The position numbers and the translations under genes were made by a program. 51,135 bases of DNA from Candidatus Electrothrix aarhusensis. GTDB lineage: Bacteria > Desulfobacterota > Desulfobulbia > Desulfobulbales > Desulfobulbaceae. This document shows, piece by piece, positions 9,615-18,700 of the stretch. Under the pieces are notes generated by a model. That model was given only the letters and a program-made list of their open reading frames with translations, did not search any database and was not told the origin of the DNA. Within the stretch, counting starts at the first letter, position 1, and every line of letters starts with the position of its first letter. The stretch is taken from assembly GCA_004028505.1 (NCBI GenBank), contig MTKO01000074.1:1-51135 (forward strand), given 5' to 3'.

Positions 9615-11009
9615 ATGAAATATATAAGCACTAGGGGCGGGATAGAGCCCATTGCATTTGATCAGGCAGTTATGATGGGCCTTGCCCGGGACGGGGGCTT
9701 GCTGCTCCCGGAAACCCTGCCTTCGGTATCGGCACAGAAGCTGGACGCTTGGCAGAATCTTCATTATAAGGGGCTTGCCCTGGAAGTACTGGATCTGTTC
9801 ACCGGTGATATGCCTAAGAATGATTTGGAAGATTTGATTGAGCGTGCCTATAGTACCTTCCGTCATCCCCAGGTCACCCCGGTGCGCAAGACAGGTGATC
9901 TCTATATTATGGAGCTCTTTCACGGCCCGACTTTGGCCTTTAAGGACGTGGCCTTGCAGCTGCTCGGCAACCTGTTTGAGTACGAGCTGAAAAAAAGCGG
10001 CGGCTTCATGAATATCATCGGGGCCACTTCCGGCGATACTGGCAGTGCAGCCATCTACGGGGTTCGGGGGAAAAAGGGGATCAATATCTTTATCCTCCAT
10101 CCGCACGGAAGGACCAGCCCGATTCAGGCACTTCAGATGACCACGGTCACAGATGCCAATGTCTTTAACCTTGCTGTCAACGGCACCTTTGATGATGCCC
10201 AAGCCATAGTCAAAGAGCTGTTCAGTGATTTGGAATTCAAGGATAAGTATCAGCTGGGTGCGATCAATTCCATTAACTGGGCGCGGGTCTTGGCTCAGGT
10301 GGTCTACTATGTTTTTGCCTTTCTTAAATTGCGCAAGCAGGGCTTTAACTCGGTGGATTTTTCCGTGCCCACCGGGAATTTCGGGGATATCTTTGCTGGC
10401 TACGTGGCTAAACAGCTACTGCCTAAAGGCTGCATCAACCGCTTGATCTTGGCCACCAATTCCAATGACATCCTGACCCGCTTTGTCAAAAACGGCGATT
10501 ATTCCATTGCCGGAGAGGTGACCCCGACTTGCAGCCCGTCTATGGATATCCAAATCGCTTCCAATTTTGAGCGCTATCTCTATTATCTGCATGGTCAGGA
10601 CGGTGCCAAGGTTAAGGCAGACATGGAGACATTTGCTGCCACCGGGCGCATGGATCTTTCCGCCTTTGGAGAGCAAGCTGGTAGCGATTTTGCTTCGCAT
10701 TCTGTGTCCGAGGAAGAGACTATTGCTACGATCTGTAAATGCTATGAGAATCATAATTATTTGCTTGATCCTCATACGGCAATCGGTGTTCGGGCTGCGC
10801 AGGAGCTGAAGGAAGACCGGCCTGTGGTCTGTCTTGCTACGGCGCATCCAGCGAAATTCGGCGAGGCTGTGCAAAAGGCCATTGGTGATGAGGTGAGACT
10901 ACCGCCCGCCTTGGCCGGGTTAGCAGGGAAGGAGAGTCGCTGCGAGATCCTGGATGCGGATATTGCCCTGATTCGGGAGTATGTGGAAAAGAATGCCCTG
11001 AAGGGCTGA
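9615..11009 (+). CDS. thrC: Threonine synthase
   Basis: Threonine synthase converts O-phosphohomoserine to threonine with pyridoxal phosphate. The 464-residue length is typical of the longer form. The N-terminus MKYISTRGG is characteristic. The cofactor lysine is K110 in HGPTLAFKD, the phosphate-binding loop reads GATSGDTGSAA, and VPTGNFGD comes later in the fold. No clear Shine-Dalgarno sequence precedes the ATG, but the N-terminal sequence fixes the start. It is a single gene read divergently from the restriction-modification pair. Confidence 0.96.
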   Translation: MKYISTRGGIEPIAFDQAVMMGLARDGGLLLPETLPSVSAQKLDAWQNLHYKGLALEVLDLFTGDMPKNDLEDLIERAYSTFRHPQVTPVRKTGDLYIMELFHGPTLAFKDVALQLLGNLFEYELKKSGGFMNIIGATSGDTGSAAIYGVRGKKGINIFILHPHGRTSPIQALQMTTVTDANVFNLAVNGTFDDAQAIVKELFSDLEFKDKYQLGAINSINWARVLAQVVYYVFAFLKLRKQGFNSVDFSVPTGNFGDIFAGYVAKQLLPKGCINRLILATNSNDILTRFVKNGDYSIAGEVTPTCSPSMDIQIASNFERYLYYLHGQDGAKVKADMETFAATGRMDLSAFGEQAGSDFASHSVSEEETIATICKCYENHNYLLDPHTAIGVRAAQELKEDRPVVCLATAHPAKFGEAVQKAIGDEVRLPPALAGLAGKESRCEILDADIALIREYVEKNALKG

Positions 11010-11083
11010 GCGGATTTTTTTAGCATTTTTTTGAGGTAGATTGCTTATGATGGAGGTAGCGCTTTGCGTTGCCTTCCTTTTTT

Positions 11084-11976
11084 TTATACCCGTTCCAGCG
11101 ATCGAGCACTTGCTTGCTCTTCAGTTTTTGAAAGAATATTAGGAAGCAGTTTTTCTGAAAAGCCGGAGAGGAAGCACCATATTATAAGTAGCGCCAAATC
11201 CTTTTGGAACCGACCGCACCAACCTGCATTCTTCTCCCAATTTGGAAAAATTGATCCTGCAAGAAGGTTGGATTGCAAGAAATAGAAAAGTATCAAGCCT
11301 GCTCCCATACCCGTCATTACCCTGAAAAAAACGTAATTCTTTTTTTGCATAGCCTTAAGGGTATAAAGGGAAGAGCCTTCTAGCGCGATCTCAGGCCAAT
11401 CAACATACTGAAAGAGGCTCCTAGTGCTCCAGCTGTGATTGCTGTAAAAATATCTAGTCCTCTTCCTTTGCCCGCGTCTATTATTTCCAGCCATTCTTGT
11501 AACCAAGGTATTATTGATGGAGAGAAAAACAAGATAAAGGAAATGAAAAACGCGCAACTTACTATTTCCCAAGCCCTATGGATGTAGTGCTGTTTAATCC
11601 GTAATATTTCAGAATGCCATTGGAGGTCTTGTGTTAGCTGCCTGAGGAGTGCTCGCTTGTCATCCTCTGATTCGGCAGCTTCATTCTGTTTGGTATAATA
11701 TTGATCAATATCTTCACCCAATCTCTTCGCCTTCATCAGCTGCCTAGACAGGACTGTATGTAATGCGGTTTCTGACAACAGAGGAATCATCAACTGCTCT
11801 GCCTTATATGCCTCTCTCCATGTGTTTGTTGTTTTGAGTATCATTTCTATTTCTTTTTGGGCTTCTCTATGTTCTTCGATGTTGTTTTGTTGTGACAGAG
11901 CCTGTTGGTACGTTGTGCTTAACGATGTGATAAAGAGTTTCAGCAGTTGCCCCTGATCTGGATAGTTGTTTTTCAT
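11084..11976 (-). CDS. Membrane protein of unknown function, frame broken near 11383
   Basis: The start is the ATG at 11976, which has AGGGAGG seven bases upstream and gives MKNNYPDQ; a longer reading to 12042 has no such site. The first frame runs to a TAG at 11380-11382. It has a long charged helical region and then two membrane segments ending in AGALGASFSMLIGLRSR. The next frame continues without a gap as LEGSSLYTLKAMQ, two more hydrophobic segments and WCFLSGFSEKLLPNILS, ending at 11084. A single added base (CGCTAG to CGGCTAG) joins them into one protein of about 297 residues. The family is not named, but the small-residue turn and the GFSE motif recur in bacterial membrane proteins. Confidence 0.65.
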
Positions 11977-12129
11977 AATTAATCCTCCCTTTGAAACTAA
12001 CTTATTATTAGATACTTGTACTTGAAATTTTATTCTAAACAATAAATTATTGCAAGTGACGAGCTCTAAGTTTGCTGTCCTGCAAAACGAGATAGTTTTT
12101 CGGGGGAGACTTGCGATGGAAAGAGGGGG

Positions 12130-12891
12130 TCAGGAGGCAATCTGATCTACCGGATCGTTATCCAGGTTTTCTTCAAACAGTAAAATCCCGAGGGAAACGC
12201 CGCTGATCACAGAATAGCTGGGTCCGATAAACCAGCCAATAACCGGAATCATGGTGAGGAGCAGGCCAGCTGCGCCGAAAAGGAATATCTCCACCTTTCT
12301 GCTCCAGAGTAGGGCAAGGCTCTCCTTGGGGGGCATGCCGCGACGGTCCAGGTAGGGATCAATATAGGCGGCACTGCTCAGGAACATCTGGAAGAAAAAG
12401 ACCACTGCCCCGGAAAGGAGCGGGCCTATAACCGGGATGACAGACAGGGCGAATCCGGTAATCACCACTAGCAAGGAAGCAGTGACCGTGAGCAGGAGCA
12501 TCAGAACCAGCCGCTGTATTGAGGCGAGAATCCTCTGCCCACCCGGAGCGGGCTTGCCGGTCATGATGGATTCCGTCTCTTCAGACACGAGATCAAGGAA
12601 AGGGGTGAAGACCAGCAGGACGAGGCTGCGGAAGATGATGTAGAGCGGCCCTGCCGCCAGAATGCTCAGGGCGATCCACATCGCGAAACCTACGAATTCG
12701 GTCCAGGCCTGGTTCGGGAAGAAGAGGTGCTGGAGATAATCAGACAGCTCCCAGCCCACGGCAAAGAAGCCTGCGATGGAAAGCGGAACCAGCAGGACGG
12801 ATATGGCTATGGGCAGGCGGAGTCTTCTCCACTGTCCGTGTTTCCAGAGGACCTCGTGGCCGACTTTAAAGGCTTTTATGGTGTTTTTCAT
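12130..12891 (-). CDS. EI24/CysZ-like integral membrane protein
   Basis: From the ATG at 12891 the protein is about 253 residues and opens MKNTIKAFKVGHEVLWKHG. An upstream in-frame extension to 13071 is basic and unrelated, so the shorter start is preferred. At least four to six hydrophobic segments are present, with the repeated PVIGPLLSG and PVIGWFIGP turns that mark the EI24 domain family (CysZ group, membrane proteins linked to sulfate uptake). No sulfate assimilation genes are adjacent, so transport of sulfate is only a possibility. Confidence 0.7.
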   Translation of the reverse strand: MKNTIKAFKVGHEVLWKHGQWRRLRLPIAISVLLVPLSIAGFFAVGWELSDYLQHLFFPNQAWTEFVGFAMWIALSILAAGPLYIIFRSLVLLVFTPFLDLVSEETESIMTGKPAPGGQRILASIQRLVLMLLLTVTASLLVVITGFALSVIPVIGPLLSGAVVFFFQMFLSSAAYIDPYLDRRGMPPKESLALLWSRKVEIFLFGAAGLLLTMIPVIGWFIGPSYSVISGVSLGILLFEENLDNDPVDQIAS

Positions 12892-13033
12892 AACAGATGG
12901 TTCTTCTTTTATTGTGATGTCGCGGGAGGGGCGGCCTGTGCCGACAACCGGCCTTTTTTCAGCAGATCGTTGAACCAAGCATTGAAGTTGAGTTTTTATA
13001 TCGAACAGCTTCAGTTTCTTTTTTTTATCATGC

Positions 13034-13453
13034 TTAATCTGAATTACTATACTGTGCGAGTATAATGCCAAAAATTATAAATAATAATCCTATGCAATAT
13101 TGATATACAGGTATTGAAGAGATACTTGAAGCAGACATAAGTGGTGATAACGCAACACCAAACAATGCTCCGGCGACGATCCCGCTTAGACCCTTTTTCC
13201 AACTTCTTCTTTCACGTTCTTTTAGTATGTTAAGAGCCTTCTTTACATGCTCAACAGTTATCTCGTGATCTGCTCTCGCCCGCCTTGCAACTCGTTCAGA
13301 TTCTTCATACAGCATTGCCCCGTATCCACTAGTGAGATCGTTGATACGCTCTGCTGCTTCTTCAGAAGGAAATAGCTCTTTTCCTTCAAGTTGCTGTTGG
13401 AGGTTATATGCTGGTTGAAGCTGGGTTTTATCTCTTTCTTTATCCGTCTTCAT
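13034..13453 (-). CDS. Small two-helix membrane protein with histone-fold-like soluble domain
   Basis: This 139-residue protein starts at the second of two nearby ATGs, 7 bases after AGGGAG. Residues about 28-78 are helical: a short helix, a long helix ending in ESERVARRARAD, then HEITVEHVKKALNIL. That spacing and the final I-T-x-x-H/D-V-x-x-A-L pattern resemble a histone fold, which I flag as a hypothesis. Residues about 88-108 and 113-133 form two membrane segments. It lies 46 bases after the Roco gene on the same strand and is probably its operon partner. Confidence 0.55.
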   Translation of the reverse strand: MKTDKERDKTQLQPAYNLQQQLEGKELFPSEEAAERINDLTSGYGAMLYEESERVARRARADHEITVEHVKKALNILKERERRSWKKGLSGIVAGALFGVALSPLMSASSISSIPVYQYCIGLLFIIFGIILAQYSNSD

Positions 13454-13499
13454 TCATAAGCTCCCTGCTTAAGATCAATAGAGATCATTACCCAAAATG

Positions 13500-15317
13500 T
13501 CATTTTTTATGCCGACACAGCAAAGAGTCAAACAATGCGTTAAGGTTTATACTCATACCCAAAAAACTTGGTTTCATGTCAAGATATTTATTGATTTGCT
13601 CTGCAACCGCTTCGTTATTTTTAACTTTACGTTCATACCGTTGAAGCATTTCTTGCATCTTCTCGCTCTCGCTTTGATTCTCTGGATGCACGACCGCGAG
13701 TAGTTCTTGAATACTGTATGCCTTGTCCGTATCTTCCGGGATAATCTTTTCCATTCCCCGTTTCGCATAGTTGAGCAGAGTTTTGTAGGCAACGCTGATG
13801 GACGGATCATCCGGGAGCGGAATTCGTTCACTCACCTTCAATCCTTCAAAGCTGGCATTGATTTCCCGCAGAGTGAGCCAAATATGTGCTAAATATACTT
13901 TGCGTTCTCTGCCTGTGACTGAGATATGGATGCGCCGGGCTTCGTTATCCGCCCGCACCACGGCAACGGCATCAAGCAGGGGCTGATTCAGAACCACTCC
14001 GGTGCGCCACCGCAGTTCATCCTTGATTTCCTCATGCCGCTTGACGATGAAGCGAGGCATGACCGAGGGTGGGAAGAAGTCTTTATAGGCAAGGACAAAA
14101 TGCAATGCATCTTGTTCATCAAAAGATAAGGAAGGTTCTGAGACCGGCAGCAGATCCGGGATAAGCACCTCGTCTGTTGCCGCTGTGTAGCACAGCTCGA
14201 ACTTCTTCATCAACTCGACGATATAGAGGTGGTCAGCCGGGTAATAGCGGTAGACATCGTCGTCCTGCCGTTGCAGTATCTCCTCCAGATCATCCAGCCT
14301 GAGCAGCCCCCCATGTTCCGCGACCAAGGGTGCGTTGATGATCCGATACACCGCGCCGGTCACCCATTTGGGATCAAGGACGTGATTGTCGTTCAGAGTA
14401 AAGTCGGTAAAGTGAATGATTATACCCAAATCGTGGAGAAAGTCGGCCAGCACATTGCGGTTGTTCTCCTCCTCCACTCCCGCTTGCAGACAGATGTCCT
14501 CGAACCTTTCATAGCTAATGCGCGGCCTGTCCATCTCCTCCAGCGACTGCTTTACCCGGAACCAGCTCAGGGGCCAGTGGTTCCTAGTCATGGGTACTTT
14601 GTCCAGTTCCTCCTCCATTGCCTGACGGAAGGCTTGGATACCGTTGCCTGTGCGGCATGACGTGCGGTAGAAACCGACGATGAAGGGGTATTTCTTCTTG
14701 AGGAAAGGCCGGTTTATGTCAAAGCCGGGATTGATATCGTACTTATTGAGTACCACTATGACCGGAGAGCCGCCACCGAAGGACTCGATGTAGCGCAGCC
14801 AGTACTCGGGCCGCTCGTCCCTCCTGCCGTCCATAACCAGGACATAGAGGCTGCGGCGGGACAGGAAGAACTGGTGCGTGGCGTGCATGATCTCTTGGCC
14901 GCCGAAGTCCCAAAGGTGGCAGCGGAGATTCTGCTCATCCGTCTTCAATATCCAGTCGTTGATACGGATACCATGAGTGGTCTCCTCGCATTGATTGAAC
15001 TGCTCGCCCAGCAGGCAACGGGTCAATGAAGTTTTGCCGGATGCACCTTCTCCTAAGAAGATAACTCTAACCTCGGCTAAGGCTTGTTCGCCTTCTTCCA
15101 CTGAAGCAAAATACTCACGAATGGCATCTATACCTTGAACAGCTACTTCATATGGCGGGGTCATAAGAGGATTCCCTTCAAGTCGAAGCAGTTTCAGGTT
15201 GGTCAACTGCACAATTTCCGGCGGCAGCCTAGTCAATCCCTGATTGCTGAGATCAAGCTCTGTGATTCGTGTCTCCTTTGCCTCCTCAATCAATCGTACC
15301 GCCTCTTTATAGCCCAT
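13500..15317 (-). CDS. Roco protein: short LRR, Roc GTPase and COR domain
   Basis: The 605-residue protein begins with about two leucine-rich repeats (18-50), then a Roc GTPase domain (about 82-245) and a COR domain (about 255-530). It ends with a helical tail of about 70 residues. GTPase motifs are the P-loop G89-E-G-A-S-G-K95-T-S, switch II WDFGGQE (136-142) and NKYD (191-194). Roco proteins are dimeric GTPases that act as molecular switches; prokaryotic members have varied or unknown outputs. The ATG at 15317 has AGGAGG eight bases upstream. The membrane protein at 13034-13453 follows within the same likely transcript. Confidence 0.9.
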   Translation of the reverse strand: MGYKEAVRLIEEAKETRITELDLSNQGLTRLPPEIVQLTNLKLLRLEGNPLMTPPYEVAVQGIDAIREYFASVEEGEQALAEVRVIFLGEGASGKTSLTRCLLGEQFNQCEETTHGIRINDWILKTDEQNLRCHLWDFGGQEIMHATHQFFLSRRSLYVLVMDGRRDERPEYWLRYIESFGGGSPVIVVLNKYDINPGFDINRPFLKKKYPFIVGFYRTSCRTGNGIQAFRQAMEEELDKVPMTRNHWPLSWFRVKQSLEEMDRPRISYERFEDICLQAGVEEENNRNVLADFLHDLGIIIHFTDFTLNDNHVLDPKWVTGAVYRIINAPLVAEHGGLLRLDDLEEILQRQDDDVYRYYPADHLYIVELMKKFELCYTAATDEVLIPDLLPVSEPSLSFDEQDALHFVLAYKDFFPPSVMPRFIVKRHEEIKDELRWRTGVVLNQPLLDAVAVVRADNEARRIHISVTGRERKVYLAHIWLTLREINASFEGLKVSERIPLPDDPSISVAYKTLLNYAKRGMEKIIPEDTDKAYSIQELLAVVHPENQSESEKMQEMLQRYERKVKNNEAVAEQINKYLDMKPSFLGMSINLNALFDSLLCRHKK

Positions 15318-15394
15318 CGCCTATTCCTCCTGTCCTATTCTCCGGCGCATTGCCCCGGACGGATACCTGTCCCTTTAGGACATGAACGTTTCCC

Positions 15395-15441
15395 AGCCCC
15401 AAAGGGGCTATATTTATCCAGCGCAGGGTAACACCCTGCGC
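15395..15441. repeat. Pair of intergenic palindromes between lepA and the Roco gene
   Basis: Two short inverted repeats sit side by side: AGCCCC-AAA-GGGGCT (15395-15409, the two arms overlapping the loop by symmetry) and GCGCAGGG-TAACA-CCCTGCGC (15421-15441). There is no T run after the second stem on either strand. Their form resembles dispersed palindromic repeats rather than a simple terminator. They lie just past the lepA stop. Confidence 0.5.
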
Positions 15442-15457
15442 GAAACTTCCGTGAATC

Positions 15458-17251
15458 TCATTGCTCCGACTTCAACACCGACAAAAACGCAGACTGGGGA
15501 ATATCCACATTACCCACGGTCTTCATTCGTTTCTTCCCCGCCTTCTGTTTCTCCAGCAGCTTTCGCTTACGGGAGATATCACCGCCGTAGCATTTGGCGG
15601 TCACGTCCTTACGCAAAGCAGCAACATTGGTTCGGGCCACGACGCTACCGCCGATGGCCGCTTGGATCGCTATCTTGAACATCTGGCGCGGAATCTCTTC
15701 TTTCAGGCTTTCACAGGCCTTGAGGCCGCGTTCGCGGGAACGCTGGCGATGGGTGAGCTGGGACAGGGCATCCACCTTTTCGCCGTTGACCAGAATGTCT
15801 AGTTTGACCAAATCACTGGGCCGGTAGTCGATCAGCTCGTAATCAAAGGAGCCATAGCCCTGAGTCACAGATTTCAGTTTGTCGTAGAAATCATAGATCA
15901 CCTCGGCCAAGGGCAGCTCGCAGGAGAACTCGATCCGGCCCGGCATGGGGTAATGGTAGTTGGTGTTCTCACCCCGTCGTTCCATGCACAGGTTCATGAC
16001 CACGCCCATGTAGCGTTCTGGAATCAGGATGGTTGCCTTGATAAAGGGCTCTTCAATCCTGGCGATAGCACCGGGATCAGGGAAATGGGAAGGGTTATCC
16101 ACTGTCAACTCTGTACCGTCCTGGAGTTCCATTTGATAGCGGACCGAGGGAACGGTAAGAATGAGGGATATATCGAATTCGCGTTCCAGCCGCTCCTGGA
16201 CTACCTCCAGATGGAGCAGGCCGAGAAAGCCGCAGCGGAATCCGAAGCCCAAGGCAGCAGAGGTATCCTTCTGAAAGGTCAGGGCCGCATCGTTGAGCTT
16301 AAGTTTTTCCAGGGCCGCACCCAGCTCTTCGTACTCATCCGTAGAAATCGGGTAAACTGAGGAGAACACCACCTGCTGCACTTCCTGAAAACCGGGGAGC
16401 GGGGCAGGGCAGGGTCTGTCCTTATGGGTGATGGTGTCGCCAGGTTTGGTGTCGGAAACTGTTTTTACGCCAGCAATAATATAGCCAACCTGACCGGCAC
16501 TCAGGCTCTTGCGCGGGGTGCGCCGGAGGAGAAACTGGCCCAGCTCTTCCACCCTGTGCTCGGTTTTGTTGTGCATAAAGTAGATCTGGTCGCCGGTACG
16601 GAGGGTGCCGTTGATAATGCGCACTGAGATGACGGTGCCCCGGTAGGGGTCATAGTTAGCATCAAAGATCATGCATTCAAGGGGCTTGTCAGGGTCGCCT
16701 TCGGGCGGCGGCAGGTGGGTGACAATGGCTTCCAGGATATCTTTGACACCCACGCCGGTCTTGGCCGAGCATTTTTGGATAATCTCGCCATCCAGGCCCA
16801 GATCCTCCTCAATTTCATCAGCCACCTTTTCCGGCTCTGCCGCAGGCAGGTCAATCTTGTTGATCACCGGGATGATTTCCAGATCATTCTCCATAGCCAG
16901 ATAAAGATTGGCCAGAGTTTGGGCCTCAATGCCCTGGGCCGCATCAACGAGCAAGAGGGCACCTTCGCAGGCAGCCAGTGCCCTGGAAACCTCGTAGCTG
17001 AAATCCACATGGCCCGGAGTGTCGACCAGATTCAGGGCATACTCCTGTCCGTCCGCTGCGGTGTAGGGGAGGCAGATCGTCTGACTCTTGATGGTGATGC
17101 CACGCTCCCGTTCGATGTCCATATTATCGAGAAGCTGGTCTTTAAATTCTCGATCCGTGACCAGTCCGCAAAGCTGAATCATCCGGTCAGACAGGGTGGA
17201 TTTGCCGTGGTCGATATGGGCGATTACGCTGAAGTTACGTATGTTTTTCAT
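15458..17251 (-). CDS. lepA: Elongation factor 4 (LepA), ribosomal back-translocase GTPase
   Basis: The 597-residue length is the usual LepA size. The G1 motif AHIDHGKST (11-19), DTPGHVDF and NKIDLP mark the GTPase domain, followed by EF-G-like domains II, III and V. The LepA-specific C-terminal domain includes the conserved KAGKKRMK region near the end and lacks EF-G domain IV. It acts on ribosomes in initiation or stress. It is read divergently from rpoH. Confidence 0.97.
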   Translation of the reverse strand: MKNIRNFSVIAHIDHGKSTLSDRMIQLCGLVTDREFKDQLLDNMDIERERGITIKSQTICLPYTAADGQEYALNLVDTPGHVDFSYEVSRALAACEGALLLVDAAQGIEAQTLANLYLAMENDLEIIPVINKIDLPAAEPEKVADEIEEDLGLDGEIIQKCSAKTGVGVKDILEAIVTHLPPPEGDPDKPLECMIFDANYDPYRGTVISVRIINGTLRTGDQIYFMHNKTEHRVEELGQFLLRRTPRKSLSAGQVGYIIAGVKTVSDTKPGDTITHKDRPCPAPLPGFQEVQQVVFSSVYPISTDEYEELGAALEKLKLNDAALTFQKDTSAALGFGFRCGFLGLLHLEVVQERLEREFDISLILTVPSVRYQMELQDGTELTVDNPSHFPDPGAIARIEEPFIKATILIPERYMGVVMNLCMERRGENTNYHYPMPGRIEFSCELPLAEVIYDFYDKLKSVTQGYGSFDYELIDYRPSDLVKLDILVNGEKVDALSQLTHRQRSRERGLKACESLKEEIPRQMFKIAIQAAIGGSVVARTNVAALRKDVTAKCYGGDISRKRKLLEKQKAGKKRMKTVGNVDIPQSAFLSVLKSEQ

Positions 17252-17621
17252 TTCTGTGTTTGTTTGTTATTTCAGCCCGATCGTGCAGGAGCGGGCGGTT
17301 GTCATGTCAGTTATCATATGTCCCTGCCGGGACGCTGCTTTCTGTCTGCCGTCCCTCCATTGCTCTGCTGCTCCTCTATAAAGGGACGAACGGTAAGGAG
17401 GTCATCGCTCTCATAGCGGGAACAGACTTCCGGGAAGGTAGCATAAACAGGAGGAAATTTAAACTCCTTCAGAAGGGAAGGAGCTGCTTTCCTGTCCTTT
17501 GGACATTTTTTGCCTTATTGCCGTGAACTTTTACAAAAAATGAGGTAGACTGTTTGGTAATTGTCTGTCCGCAGACTGCAAATTGTCCGGGAAAGGCGCT
17601 GAAGCCACCTTTTTATAGATT
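17252..17621. other. Divergent intergenic region lepA / rpoH
   Basis: The 370 bases between the two starts must hold both promoters. No box pair close to consensus stands out on either strand, and I see no convincing gene, hairpin terminator or repeat. The rpoH start at 17622 lacks a clear Shine-Dalgarno sequence. Confidence 0.4.
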
Positions 17622-18583
17622 ATGAGTGAGGAAAAGAAGGTCAGTCAACAATATCATCCTCTCGTGGTGACATCCACCGACGAGAACCTGCCAGCAGTCA
17701 GTAATCCGGCCCTCCATCGCTACCTTCAGGAAATCAGTCAGTATGAACTCCTGAGTCGCGAAGAGACCGATGAACTAGCGGTTCGCTTCAAGGAAACCGG
17801 CGATCCCGATGCTGCCTATCGGTTGGTTTCGTCGAACCTGCGCCTAGTGGTTAAGGTGGCTATGGATTTCCAGAAATATTGGATGCAGAATTTTATGGAT
17901 CTGATCCAGGAGGGGAATGTCGGCCTGGTGCAGGCGACAAAGAAGTTTGATCCCTATCGAGGGGTGAAATTTTCTTATTACGCCGCTTACTGGATCCGCG
18001 CCTATATCCTGAAGTTTATTATGGATAACTGGCGGCTGGTTAAGATCGGCACAACCCAGGCCCAGCGCAAACTTTTTTTAGTCTGAATAAAGAAAAAAAG
18101 CTGCTGGAGGCCCAGGGCTTTAAGCCTGATGTGAAATTGCTGGCCGAACGCCTGAACGTCAAAGAAAGCGAAGTCGTTGAGATGGGCCAGCGTATGGACG
18201 GCTGGGATGTTTCGCTAGAAGCCCCGGTGCGCAATGACTCGGAAGATGACCAGAAAAGCTTTCTTCCGCATCAGGGGCCGGGGATAGAGGATATCGTGGC
18301 TGGTCATGAAGTCCGAGATCGTATATCCGGTGTGCTAGCCCGGCTGGACGGAGATCTGAACGAGAAAGAGAAAATTATTCTGACAGAGCGCCTGCTGAAT
18401 GATGAACCTGAGACCCTGCAAACCATTGCTGACAGGTTCGGTATTTCACGGGAACGAGTCAGGCAGATTGAAGCAAACCTTCTCAAAAAGCTGAAAGGGA
18501 TATTTGAGAAGGAATTGCCTGATGTGCATGATTTTATCAGTTCCGAACGAATCGTGCCCGCAACCGGTTCCGACAGAGCGTAA
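17622..18583 (+). CDS. rpoH: RNA polymerase sigma factor RpoH (sigma-32 type), frame broken at 18073-18080
   Basis: Two frames together give one complete sigma-32-like protein. The first (17622-18086) carries region 1.2/2: the core-binding segment [34 protein letters not shown] and the -10 recognition part [11 protein letters not shown]. It ends in [10 protein letters not shown]. The second frame continues [14 protein letters not shown] and holds regions 3 and 4 with the helix-turn-helix [20 protein letters not shown], ending at 18583. RpoH proteins normally read QRKLFFxL here. One extra T in the T7 run restores exactly that. The break is therefore a sequence deletion or a -1 frameshift. Confidence 0.88.
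18074..18080 (+). other. rpoH: Slippery heptamer T-TTT-TTA at the rpoH frame break
   Basis: In the upstream frame the codons are CTT TTT TTA, so the heptamer lies in the phase required for tandem -1 slippage, two codons before the TGA at 18084. A -1 slip here reads AGT CTG AAT and enters the downstream rpoH frame. No strong stimulatory hairpin follows at the usual 5-9 base distance. Confidence 0.5.
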
Positions 18584-18700
18584 CGTATTTGATAAGTGAT
18601 AGATAACCTCATCCCTGATGGCGCTTAGGGCGGGGGATAATAAAGAAATTGTTTTGGTGTTACACCGCAAGCTGCGGGGTAGCAGACCCGGAGCTTCGCA

